Of a DNA stretch of 5,136 bases, positions 1 through 5,136 are shown one piece after another. This DNA is from Anaerolineales bacterium (lineage in GTDB: Bacteria > Chloroflexota > Anaerolineae > Anaerolineales > UBA4823). The notes under the pieces were generated by a model. The model was not told where the DNA came from. It saw only the letters and a program-made list of their open reading frames with translations, and did no database searches. The number at the start of each line of letters is the position of its first letter. The stretch's first letter is position 1. The position numbers and the translations under genes were made by a program. The DNA is taken from positions 1-5,136 of the forward strand of contig JADYYC010000344.1 of the NCBI GenBank assembly GCA_020853835.1, in the 5' to 3' direction.

Positions 1-213
1 GCCGGCCTTTTGTGCATCCTCGATCGTTTCCAGATGCGCTTTGAGATCCTTCTGCAGGATCGTGAGGACCGCCTGTTCGTCCAACTTGCCGCCCTGTTCC
101 ACTTCGGCCAACCGGATGGCCGACAGCGTCATACGCAGCGTTCGTTTACGCAGTTCGTCGCTGGAGCGCATCGCATCTTTTAAATCGTTTTCAAGCCTGG
201 CCTTAGTGTCCAT
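1..213 (-). CDS. yqeY: GatB/YqeY-family protein, N-terminal half (cut by window edge)
   Basis: The first 71 codons are present and the frame is still open at base 1. The protein begins MDTKARLENDLKDAMRSSDE and continues with a helical, charged pattern: LRKRTLRMTLSAIRLAEVEQ, a short Gly-Gly turn, then LDEQAVLTILQKDLKAHLET. This matches the opening of the YqeY family: an LxxDLKxAMR start, a TLRxxLxAIxxAE helix, and an LxxxxVxxxLQKxxK helix. Family members are about 150 residues long, so roughly half is missing. The YqeY fold resembles the tRNA-binding tail of the GatB amidotransferase subunit. Stand-alone YqeY proteins are cytoplasmic and their exact role is not settled, so tRNA-related function is inference. 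The start is well constrained, because an in-frame TGA lies three codons upstream (220-222) with no other start between. There is no clear Shine-Dalgarno sequence, and a TATAAT box sits 8 nt before the ATG. Confidence 0.85.
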   Translation of the reverse strand, partial: MDTKARLENDLKDAMRSSDELRKRTLRMTLSAIRLAEVEQGGKLDEQAVLTILQKDLKAHLETIEDAQKAG

Positions 214-221
214 ACGCTTTC

Positions 222-227
222 ATTATA
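222..227 (-). promoter_or_regulatory. Candidate -10 promoter box for the yqeY-like gene
   Basis: The minus strand reads TATAAT here, a perfect match to the housekeeping sigma factor -10 consensus. It is followed by GAAAGCGT and then the ATG at 213. Transcription usually begins about 6 to 8 nt after the -10 box, which would place the first base of the mRNA at or just before the start codon and give a leaderless transcript. I see no convincing -35 hexamer 16 to 18 nt upstream and no TGn extension. The surrounding CATTATAATG is self-complementary, so the same box also appears on the plus strand, but no plus-strand gene follows it. Confidence 0.45.
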
Positions 228-288
228 ATGAATTTGTCCGGGCTGCGTTTGATAGAAATCTATTAATTCGAGACCCGAGCCGGTCAGG

Positions 289-957
289 TCACTCGAACAG
301 GCGAGGTTCGTACTGGCTTGTGTGGCGGATGTCGAGGATTTCCACATCGGTCCCCTCGCCCAGCTTAAGCAGGGATTCCTTTTTCGCCCCGGTCTCTTTG
401 ATCATCACAATGCCATAACCGCCTTGCTTTGCCTTGGCGGTTGTGATAGCCAGGATATTTCCGCCCGCCTCGGCGATCCGGTCGGATATCAGTGCCAGTT
501 CTCCCACCTTGTCGGGAACGCGCAGCACAAAGCGGGTGCCTTCCGCCGCGCCGCCCAACACCTCGACCAGCGCCCGGAAGATGTCTGTTTCGGTAATGAT
601 CCCGACCAGCTTTTCGCCTTCCATGACGGGCAGGCATGAGATCTTATGCTTGACCATGATGCGCGCCGCTTCTTCGAGCGGGCAGTCGCCCTCGACCGTA
701 TAGACCGGGCGGCTCATGATCTGGCGAATCCGCAGGGTTTCCAGCAGCGAATAGATTTCATACAGGCTCAGCGTCGTCGCCGGCGATGGCTGGTTAGAGA
801 GCAGGTCTTTTTCCACCACGATGCCGACCAGACGACCGCGTTCGAGCACCGGCAAGTGGCGGACTTTATTCTTGCGCAGCGCATGCATGGCCTGGTGAAA
901 ATTGTCGTCCGGCGATACATAGATCGGATCGACTGTCATATATGATCGAACGAACAT
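289..957 (-). CDS. CBS-CBS-ACT domain protein (AcuB-like)
   Basis: This is a complete 222-residue cytoplasmic protein with three ligand-binding modules. CBS domain 1 spans about residues 5-55, with MTVDPIYVSPDDNFHQAMHA, then HLPVLERGRLVGIVVEKDLL. CBS domain 2 spans about 79-132, with IMSRPVYTVEGDCPLEEAAR, then CLPVMEGEKLVGIITETDIF. An ACT-like domain spans about 141-210, with FVLRVPDKVGELALISDRIA, then GGNILAITTA. CBS pairs commonly bind adenine nucleotides and ACT domains bind amino acids or other small molecules, so this is probably a metabolic sensor. Its ligand and partner cannot be read from the sequence. The CBS-CBS-ACT order is that of AcuB-type proteins, but no acuA or acuC is nearby, so no acetoin role is claimed. 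The start has a strong ribosome binding site. The gene begins 27 nt after the sbcD-like stop and is probably co-transcribed with it. No enzymatic domain is attached. Confidence 0.88.
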   Translation of the reverse strand: MFVRSYMTVDPIYVSPDDNFHQAMHALRKNKVRHLPVLERGRLVGIVVEKDLLSNQPSPATTLSLYEIYSLLETLRIRQIMSRPVYTVEGDCPLEEAARIMVKHKISCLPVMEGEKLVGIITETDIFRALVEVLGGAAEGTRFVLRVPDKVGELALISDRIAEAGGNILAITTAKAKQGGYGIVMIKETGAKKESLLKLGEGTDVEILDIRHTSQYEPRLFE

Positions 958-961
958 TTTT

Positions 962-968
962 CCTCCTC
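962..968 (-). promoter_or_regulatory. Shine-Dalgarno site of the CBS-ACT gene
   Basis: The minus strand reads GAGGAGG, then AAAA, then the ATG at 957. This is a near-complete anti-16S match with a short 4-nt spacer. It is the strongest ribosome binding site in the window and supports the chosen start. Confidence 0.75.
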
Positions 969-984
969 TATTTTGTTGATCAGT

Positions 985-2241
985 TTACGCTGATGGCATG
1001 TCAGGCATCTCACCATGGGCCTCGCGGATCACCTGGCTGGCCAGATCGCTTAGCTCTTCGCGCTCAAGCGCCTCAAGATGATTGGACCGCCAATACAGGT
1101 CAAGCAGCTCGAGCGCGCTCAGGGCGCCAATTGCCTGGTTCTCAGGCAGGCGGATGCGCGCTTCCGCCTGCGGTCGTTTGACCAGGTGAAACTCAAACGC
1201 TTCCGCAGCGTATTCGCGCAGGGCCGCCTCATCGATCGATGCTTCCCAATCGCGCGGATATTCTATCACAAGCCGCACAATTGCCCCGCGCATCTGCTCG
1301 GCGCCTGGCAGCGCCTGCCTGAGCCGGTCGGTGATCCCCTCTTCCTTTTCGAGCTTGACATACCGGTCGAAGAAGGGGCGCAAGCCCTTTAACTCCCGCC
1401 ACTCAACCTGGGTGCTGCCGCGTTCCACTTCGGCGATAATGTAATACTTCTTATCTTGCGCTTCTCCAAAATCGACGCGCTCGATTGAGCCGGGGTAGAT
1501 CACGGGGGGGTGTTTGTCGGGGTTGAGGTTTTGCGGTTTGTGGATGTGTCCCAGCGCCACGTAATCCAACCTCGGGTCTTTGACGAGAGAGCCCGGCAGC
1601 ACCAGGTCATTGCCCAGCATCACTGTGCGCTCGCCGCCGTACGTGGCGCCCTGCACCGAACAGTGGGCCGTCAGGATCACCGGCAGCGACCGGTCGACTT
1701 TTTCATCCAGCCACTTTTCGACCAGCTCGTTGAGCCGTTCGCTCATTTTTTCGTAAGCCTGCCCCGGGTCGAGGCCGTCCTCGTCCAGCGCGGCGATTAA
1801 ACCGGAGCGCGAAATCCACGGCAGGGCGATCACCTGGAGCGGCAGGTCATAAAGATCGTCAGGGCACAGCAGCGCCGGTTTTTCAAGCACGCGCACATAA
1901 GGCACTTCGAGCGTGTCGAAGCTCTCCAGAGCGTGCGCCCGTCCGAGGGCCGGCGAGAGGTCGTGATTGCCGACCAGCAGCAGTGTCGGGATGCCCGCGC
2001 GGGCCAGGCGCATCATCCGCCGCCCCCACTCGCGTTGAAAAGTGGGCGAAGGCGTGCGATCTTTGTAAGCGTCCCCGGCGAAGATCACCAGATCGACGCG
2101 TTCGACGATCGCCGCTTCGACGATCTCGTCCAGCGATTTCAAGAAGTCCATTACGCGCAGCGGCAGCCCCGATTGGGCGTCGTGGCGGCCGTAATTTGCC
2201 ATGTCGATATGTGCATCAGAAAAGTGCAGGATTCTTGGCAT
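985..2241 (-). CDS. sbcD: SbcD/Mre11-type metallophosphoesterase, DNA double-strand break nuclease subunit
   Basis: This complete 418-residue protein carries the ordered metal-binding motifs of calcineurin-like phosphoesterases: SDAH (8-11), GD (56-57), GNHD (91-94), TAH (191-193) and GHIH (231-234). YPGSIERVDFGE at 249-260 is a hallmark of the SbcD/Mre11 subgroup and separates it from generic phosphoesterases. The roughly 150 residues after it fit the capping and partner-binding region, and the length is normal for SbcD. SbcD is a Mn-dependent nuclease that works with the SbcC ATPase to process DNA ends and hairpins in the cytoplasm. Here no sbcC is adjacent: a CBS-ACT gene follows and a C39-TPR gene precedes, so any partner is encoded elsewhere. 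The ATG at 2241 has AGGAG with a 7-nt spacer, and MPRILHFSDAH is the expected N-terminus. All metal ligands look intact. A stand-alone repair exonuclease of the same superfamily is the main alternative. Confidence 0.9.
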   Translation of the reverse strand: MPRILHFSDAHIDMANYGRHDAQSGLPLRVMDFLKSLDEIVEAAIVERVDLVIFAGDAYKDRTPSPTFQREWGRRMMRLARAGIPTLLLVGNHDLSPALGRAHALESFDTLEVPYVRVLEKPALLCPDDLYDLPLQVIALPWISRSGLIAALDEDGLDPGQAYEKMSERLNELVEKWLDEKVDRSLPVILTAHCSVQGATYGGERTVMLGNDLVLPGSLVKDPRLDYVALGHIHKPQNLNPDKHPPVIYPGSIERVDFGEAQDKKYYIIAEVERGSTQVEWRELKGLRPFFDRYVKLEKEEGITDRLRQALPGAEQMRGAIVRLVIEYPRDWEASIDEAALREYAAEAFEFHLVKRPQAEARIRLPENQAIGALSALELLDLYWRSNHLEALEREELSDLASQVIREAHGEMPDMPSA

Positions 2242-2248
2242 CTTCTCA

Positions 2249-2253
2249 CTCCT
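2249..2253 (-). promoter_or_regulatory. Shine-Dalgarno site of the sbcD-like gene
   Basis: The minus strand reads AGGAG, followed by TGAGAAG and the ATG at 2241. The 7-nt spacing is optimal and fixes the start. The 43-nt gap back to the preceding stop codon shows no stem followed by a T-run, so read-through transcription from the upstream gene is plausible. Confidence 0.65.
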
Positions 2254-2284
2254 GAGCTTTGTGGGATGGTTTCAGCCCGGCGGC

Positions 2285-3571
2285 TTACTTGGAGGTCAGT
2301 TCGATCCCCAGCTTGTACAATTCTTCCTCGCACGGCTCGAAGCCCGGATGCGCCTCCAGGCAGGCCTTCAAATCCTCGATGGCGAGGGCTTCGTCGCCGC
2401 CCGCCAGGTAGGCGCGCGCCCGCCAGTAGAAGCTCTCTTCCAGAACCTGCTCGCTGGAAGCTTCGAGCGTCTGGGTTGCCAGGTTGATGACGTCCGTGTA
2501 GCGCCCGGTAAAATAGTACGCAAAATATGGACCGGTCTGATACCAGAGCATCCTCCAGGGGCGGCTTGTCTCCGGCAGTTCGGCGTAGTTGGCAAAGGCT
2601 GCATCATAGGCCGCGGCTGCTTTGGCGTATTCCTGCATCGCCACCAGGTTGGTGCCCTGGTTGAACAGCGCAAAGAAGAGATCTCGACCCGACAGGCGCG
2701 GCGTCTCCTCCTCCGCCTGTTGCAGCGCATAACGGTTGTTGAAGTTGTCATAGGCGTGCAGCCCCAGGATTTCCAGTATCTGCTGGCGGCGCTCGGGCGG
2801 GTAGATGACCAGATAGGTGTAGTTGAACGCCCGCCAATCGCTCAGGAAATCCTCGTACTTCACAGGATAATCTGGGCCTTTGTATGAATCCTGGGTAATG
2901 AAACGCCCTGCCGCGTCATCATATCCGGTCACAACCTGGTAATGACCCATCCAGCCGTCGAACCCCACCCCTTCGAAGCCTTTTTCGGCGATGACCGGAT
3001 AGCCCGCAGACACGAACGCCTTGATCATGGCCAGGTCGCCGGCCGTCCGGGTGGTGGCTTCCAGCCCCGCTTCCTGTTCGACAAAAGACTCCATCTCGTA
3101 AGGCATGACGTTCCGGTCGCGTTCGTTGGGTTTGAGGAAAGCCGCCGTAGTGCGCTGATCCCCCTTCCAGCCCCAAAAACTGAGCGCCATGGCCAGGTTT
3201 GCCGGGCCGCAGTTGTTCCACATCTGGTACATGTGATTGACCCCGCTCAGGCTGGCCTGGGCGGGCAGGGGCGTTGGCGTGAGCGTTATGGTAGCGGTCG
3301 CCGCCGGCTCCGTTGGTTCGGCGGTCGGCGTGGACAGGCGGATGGTCGCGGTCGGGCTTGGGGCAACCCGCGAAACGACCGGCGTGCCGGTGGCAGCCTG
3401 CGAAGCGGGGACAAAGACCGCCTTTTCAGGCGGGTTGAGCGCGTATTTAATCCGCCCGCTCAGCGCCGATAAGCGCCAGGTCAGGCTGGGTGAAGAAAGC
3501 ATCCACAAGATTCCCCCCCAGATGACCATTACAATCAAGATCGTCAAAAGCGTTTGAAGAGGCCTGCGCAT
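2285..3571 (-). CDS. Membrane-anchored C39-like cysteine peptidase with C-terminal TPR repeats (paralogue 1)
   Basis: This is a complete 428-residue protein. Residues 1-6 are basic and 7-26 form one hydrophobic segment (LLTILIVMVIWGGILWML), predicting an N-in, C-out anchor. A juxtamembrane NPPEKAVFVP lies at 46-55, and a Pro/Thr/Ser/Ala-rich linker at about 58-104. A papain-like C39_2-type domain follows at about 107-258, with oxyanion Gln116, catalytic Cys121 in WNNCGPANLAM, His210 in WMGHYQVVTGYD and Asp228 in FITQDSY. Three TPR-like helix pairs follow at about 299-329, 341-371 and 378-410. The domains predict an extracytoplasmic cysteine peptidase whose TPR part binds a partner or substrate. 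The substrate is unknown, and a non-proteolytic role such as transglutaminase-like or binding activity is possible. The frame stays open upstream to 3937, but that extension overlaps the preceding gene and reads as Arg/Pro-rich noise. The ATG at 3571, 10 nt after that gene's stop, gives the expected anchor. Its ribosome site is weak (GAGAAAAGAG), suggesting translational coupling. Confidence 0.88.
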   Translation of the reverse strand: MRRPLQTLLTILIVMVIWGGILWMLSSPSLTWRLSALSGRIKYALNPPEKAVFVPASQAATGTPVVSRVAPSPTATIRLSTPTAEPTEPAATATITLTPTPLPAQASLSGVNHMYQMWNNCGPANLAMALSFWGWKGDQRTTAAFLKPNERDRNVMPYEMESFVEQEAGLEATTRTAGDLAMIKAFVSAGYPVIAEKGFEGVGFDGWMGHYQVVTGYDDAAGRFITQDSYKGPDYPVKYEDFLSDWRAFNYTYLVIYPPERRQQILEILGLHAYDNFNNRYALQQAEEETPRLSGRDLFFALFNQGTNLVAMQEYAKAAAAYDAAFANYAELPETSRPWRMLWYQTGPYFAYYFTGRYTDVINLATQTLEASSEQVLEESFYWRARAYLAGGDEALAIEDLKACLEAHPGFEPCEEELYKLGIELTSK

Positions 3572-3581
3572 GGCTCTTTTC

Positions 3582-4916
3582 TCAGGGGCTTTCCACCCCA
3601 AGCAGTTTGAGTTGGTAGAGGGCGGGCTGGAAACCGGCGTGATAGCGCAAACTGGTCCGAAAATCCTCGATCGCCCCGGCGGTGTCTCCCAGCGCGGCTT
3701 TCGCCATCCCGCGCCAGTAGTAGCTTTCCTCCAGGTTTTGATCCCCCTGCATGGCGTTGAGCGTCCCATCGGCAAGATAGAGCAGATCGTAGTAGCGCCC
3801 CACGCCGTAGTAAGCAAAATAGGGCCCGGTTTGATACCACAGCATCCGCCAGGGGCGGTCGTTTTCGGCCAGGCCCCGGTACACCTCGAACGACGCGTCG
3901 TATGCCTCGGCCGCGCCTCCATAGTCCTGCAGGGCAACCAGGTTGGTGCCGCGGTTGAACCAGGCGAAATACTGATCGTTTCCCGTCAGGCCAAAGACCT
4001 CGTTCGAGGCCTTCAAGGCCGCGTTCTTGTAGTTCTCGGTTTCGTCGGCGTCCGGGCCGAGCAGCTCCATCACCTGCCCTTCTTTCTCCGGCGGATACAC
4101 GATGATATACGTGTAATTGAACGCCCGCCAGCCGGTGAGGATGTCTTCAGCGCTCATCTTGTGGTCAGCGCCGACAAAAGAATCCTGGGTGATGAAGAAA
4201 TCGCCCGGGAGGTCGTACCCGGTCACCACCTGGTAATGACCCATCCAACTCACCACGCCGGTCAGGTCGCGCAGGTAGGTCCCTTTTTCGATCAAAACCG
4301 GGAAGCCGGCCGCGATAAAGCGCCTTAGCAGTTCCAGGTCGCCGCCGACGCGCAACGCAGCCCGCAGATCCGTCTGGCCCTCGATGTAATCCACCATCTC
4401 GTAAGGCATCACGTTCTTGTCTTTGGGATCCGGCTTGATGACCGGCCCGACCACGTCCTGGTTGCCCTTCCAGCCCCAGAAGGAAAGCGCCATGGCCAGG
4501 TTGGCTGGGGCGCAGTAATTGTAGCGCCCATGTTGGTCCTGGTAGACCACGCCGCTCAGGGAGGCCGCCTCGGGCAGCGGGAGCGGCGTGGGCGTTGGGC
4601 TGGCGCTGGGTGCGGGGCTGGCGGTCGGCGCGGGGGTCTCGCTCGGGCCGGGCTCGGCCGGCGCAGGATCCGGCGTGTTGGTGGGGCTGGCCTGGCGGAT
4701 CACCGTTACCTGCGGCTCCGCCAGCCCTCGCTCGGTCGGGACGAAGACCGCCCGCGCGGGCGGGTTGAGCAGGTAGCCCACCCTGAGCGACAGCTCCTCG
4801 ACCCTCCAGGCCAGCCGGGCGTTGACCGGAGGCAGGAAATACAGCCCGGTCAGGAAGAGGCAGGCCAGGGGCAGCCCCAGTGATATCAATAATCGTTTGC
4901 GCATGCGGGTCTTCAT
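3582..4916 (-). CDS. Membrane-anchored C39-like cysteine peptidase with C-terminal TPR repeats (paralogue 2)
   Basis: This complete 444-residue protein has the same plan as the gene downstream. It has a basic N-terminus (KTRMRKR), a hydrophobic anchor at about 9-28, the juxtamembrane NPPARAVFVP at 51-60 and a Pro/Ala/Ser/Thr-rich linker at about 75-116. The C39_2-type domain spans about 119-275, with Cys135 in NYCAPANLAM, His227 in WMGHYQVVTGYD and Asp245 in FITQDSF. Three TPR-like units lie at about 316-346, 358-388 and 396-428. The active-site loop differs from paralogue 1: it has two extra residues before the Cys, Ala replaces Gly after it, and the oxyanion Gln could be Gln126 or Gln128. 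The catalytic triad is complete. The start is uncertain. For the ATG at 4916 the GAAGAG directly abuts the codon, whereas the ATG at 4904 gives MRKRLL, which resembles the MRRPLQ start of paralogue 1 and has GAAGA 5 nt upstream. Substrate and physiological role are unknown. Confidence 0.87.
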   Translation of the reverse strand: MKTRMRKRLLISLGLPLACLFLTGLYFLPPVNARLAWRVEELSLRVGYLLNPPARAVFVPTERGLAEPQVTVIRQASPTNTPDPAPAEPGPSETPAPTASPAPSASPTPTPLPLPEAASLSGVVYQDQHGRYNYCAPANLAMALSFWGWKGNQDVVGPVIKPDPKDKNVMPYEMVDYIEGQTDLRAALRVGGDLELLRRFIAAGFPVLIEKGTYLRDLTGVVSWMGHYQVVTGYDLPGDFFITQDSFVGADHKMSAEDILTGWRAFNYTYIIVYPPEKEGQVMELLGPDADETENYKNAALKASNEVFGLTGNDQYFAWFNRGTNLVALQDYGGAAEAYDASFEVYRGLAENDRPWRMLWYQTGPYFAYYGVGRYYDLLYLADGTLNAMQGDQNLEESYYWRGMAKAALGDTAGAIEDFRTSLRYHAGFQPALYQLKLLGVESP

Positions 4917-4924
4917 CTCTTCGA

Positions 4925-5136
4925 TCAGGGCAGCGCCGCCCCGAGTTTTAACAGTTCGTCGCGCGGGGGCGCATAATTCGGGTTCAGCCCGGCCGCTTTC
5001 TGGAAATCCGTGATCGCCAGGTTCTGCTTGCCCAACGCCAGGTTCGCCATCCCGCGCCAGTAATAGCTTTCTTCCAATACCGGCTGACCTACCCAGGCAA
5101 AGGTCGTGTTGGCCAGGTTGACCACATCTTCGTACC
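4925..5136 (-). CDS. C-terminal fragment of a TPR protein, probably a third C39-TPR paralogue (cut by window edge)
   Basis: The last 69 codons and the TGA stop are visible, and the reading frame runs off the window at 5136. The fragment reads YEDVVNLANTTFAW, then PVLEESYYWRGMANLALGK, then NLAITDFQKAAGLNPN and a final RDELLKLGAALP. This aligns with the last TPR unit of both neighbouring paralogues (LEESYYWRGMAKAALGDTAG in paralogue 2 and VLEESFYWRARAYLAGGDEA in paralogue 1). At DNA level 5043-5076 differs from 3700-3733 at only 2 of 34 positions. An internal GTG at 5125 is not a credible start, because the coding match continues through it. The next gene starts 8 nt after this stop, which fits an operon. 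The anchor and peptidase domain are not in the window, so the presence of a C39 domain is inferred from the neighbours. Confidence 0.8.
   Translation of the reverse strand, partial: YEDVVNLANTTFAWVGQPVLEESYYWRGMANLALGKQNLAITDFQKAAGLNPNYAPPRDELLKLGAALP

Larger units (their letters stand above)
2285..5136 (-). repeat. Tandem gene duplication, at least three head-to-tail copies
   Basis: Units end at 4925, 3582 and 2285, and the two complete units are each about 1.3 kb. DNA similarity is patchy. Bases 2520-2564 and 3814-3858 differ at 5 of 45 positions, and 3700-3733 and 5043-5076 at 2 of 34, while the linker segments are not alignable. The junctions also resemble each other: the minus strand has CCCTGATCGAAGAG before paralogue 2 and CCCTGAGAAAAGAG before paralogue 1, each followed shortly by ATGCGC. 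The duplication unit therefore probably included the stop codon of one copy and the start region of the next. The array continues beyond 5136 by an unknown amount. Confidence 0.8.

Noticed and set aside
252..263. Inverted repeat ATAGA-AA-TCTAT between the CBS-ACT and yqeY-like genes
   Set aside because: Arms of 5 bp with a 2-nt centre are too short for a terminator and there is no T-run after it. It could be an operator, but chance is an adequate explanation.
272..285. GACC/GGTC stem as a terminator after the CBS-ACT stop codon
   Set aside because: The stem is only 4 bp and is not followed by a run of T on the minus strand.
1933..2487. Plus-strand open frame spanning the sbcD start and the end of paralogue 1
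   Set aside because: It crosses two real minus-strand genes and their ribosome binding site, and encodes an Arg/Pro-rich sequence with no family resemblance.
2201..2887. Long plus-strand open frame antisense to paralogue 1
   Set aside because: Its translation shows no recognisable domain, and it mirrors sense codons of a well-supported gene. The open frame at 3570-4328 is the same artefact over paralogue 2, as expected for duplicated GC-rich genes.
3572..3937. Upstream extension of the paralogue 1 reading frame to an ATG at 3937
   Set aside because: The extra 122 codons lie entirely over the C-terminal TPR region of paralogue 2 and translate to Arg/Thr/Pro/Cys-rich noise. Starting at 3571 gives the same anchor layout as paralogue 2.
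4588..4776. Plus-strand Gly/Ala-rich open frame resembling a hydrophobic small protein
   Set aside because: It is the complement of the Pro/Ala/Ser-rich linker codons of paralogue 2. Its GVGLALGAG pattern is a by-product of that low-complexity sequence.
4860..4868. Possible lipoprotein lipobox (LAC) in the anchor of paralogue 2
   Set aside because: The residue at -3 is Pro16, not Leu, Val or Ile. The Cys lies mid-way through the hydrophobic segment and is not conserved in paralogue 1.
2285..4916. Bacteriocin or double-glycine peptide export system based on the C39 fold
   Set aside because: No ABC transporter, membrane fusion protein, leader peptide or modification enzyme is present in the window, so the peptidase fold alone does not support the call.

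Overview
All credible genes in this window lie on the minus strand, so they read from high to low coordinates. The DNA is GC-rich. The most informative proteins have one N-terminal membrane anchor, a Pro/Thr/Ser-rich linker, a C39-like cysteine peptidase fold and C-terminal TPR repeats. Tandem copies of this architecture are typical of Chloroflexota, particularly Anaerolineae-like genomes. That assignment is inferred from recalled family knowledge and was not tested by a search.

Layout in transcription order: (1) 5136-4925, the C-terminal end of a TPR protein cut by the window edge, most likely a third copy of the following family; (2) 4916-3582, a complete membrane-anchored C39-like peptidase-TPR protein; (3) 3571-2285, a second complete paralogue; (4) 2241-985, an SbcD/Mre11-type nuclease subunit; (5) 957-289, a protein with two CBS domains and an ACT domain; (6) 213-1, the N-terminal half of a GatB/YqeY-family protein cut by the other edge. 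The gaps between genes 1 and 5 are only 8, 10, 43 and 27 nt, and I see no terminator in them, so they could form one transcript. The YqeY-like gene follows a 75-nt gap with a perfect TATAAT hexamer 8 nt before its ATG, so it probably has its own promoter and may be leaderless.

The tandem C39-TPR proteins are the least understood part of the window. They appear to be anchored in the membrane with the peptidase and TPR parts outside the cytoplasm. The catalytic Cys, His and Asp are all in place, so they look like active enzymes, but nothing here identifies a substrate. No ABC transporter, peptide precursor or lanthipeptide enzyme is visible. SbcD is unusual in having no sbcC next to it on either side within the window. 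The other two genes are housekeeping or regulatory in character. I see no RNA genes, CRISPR array, insertion sequence or attachment site.
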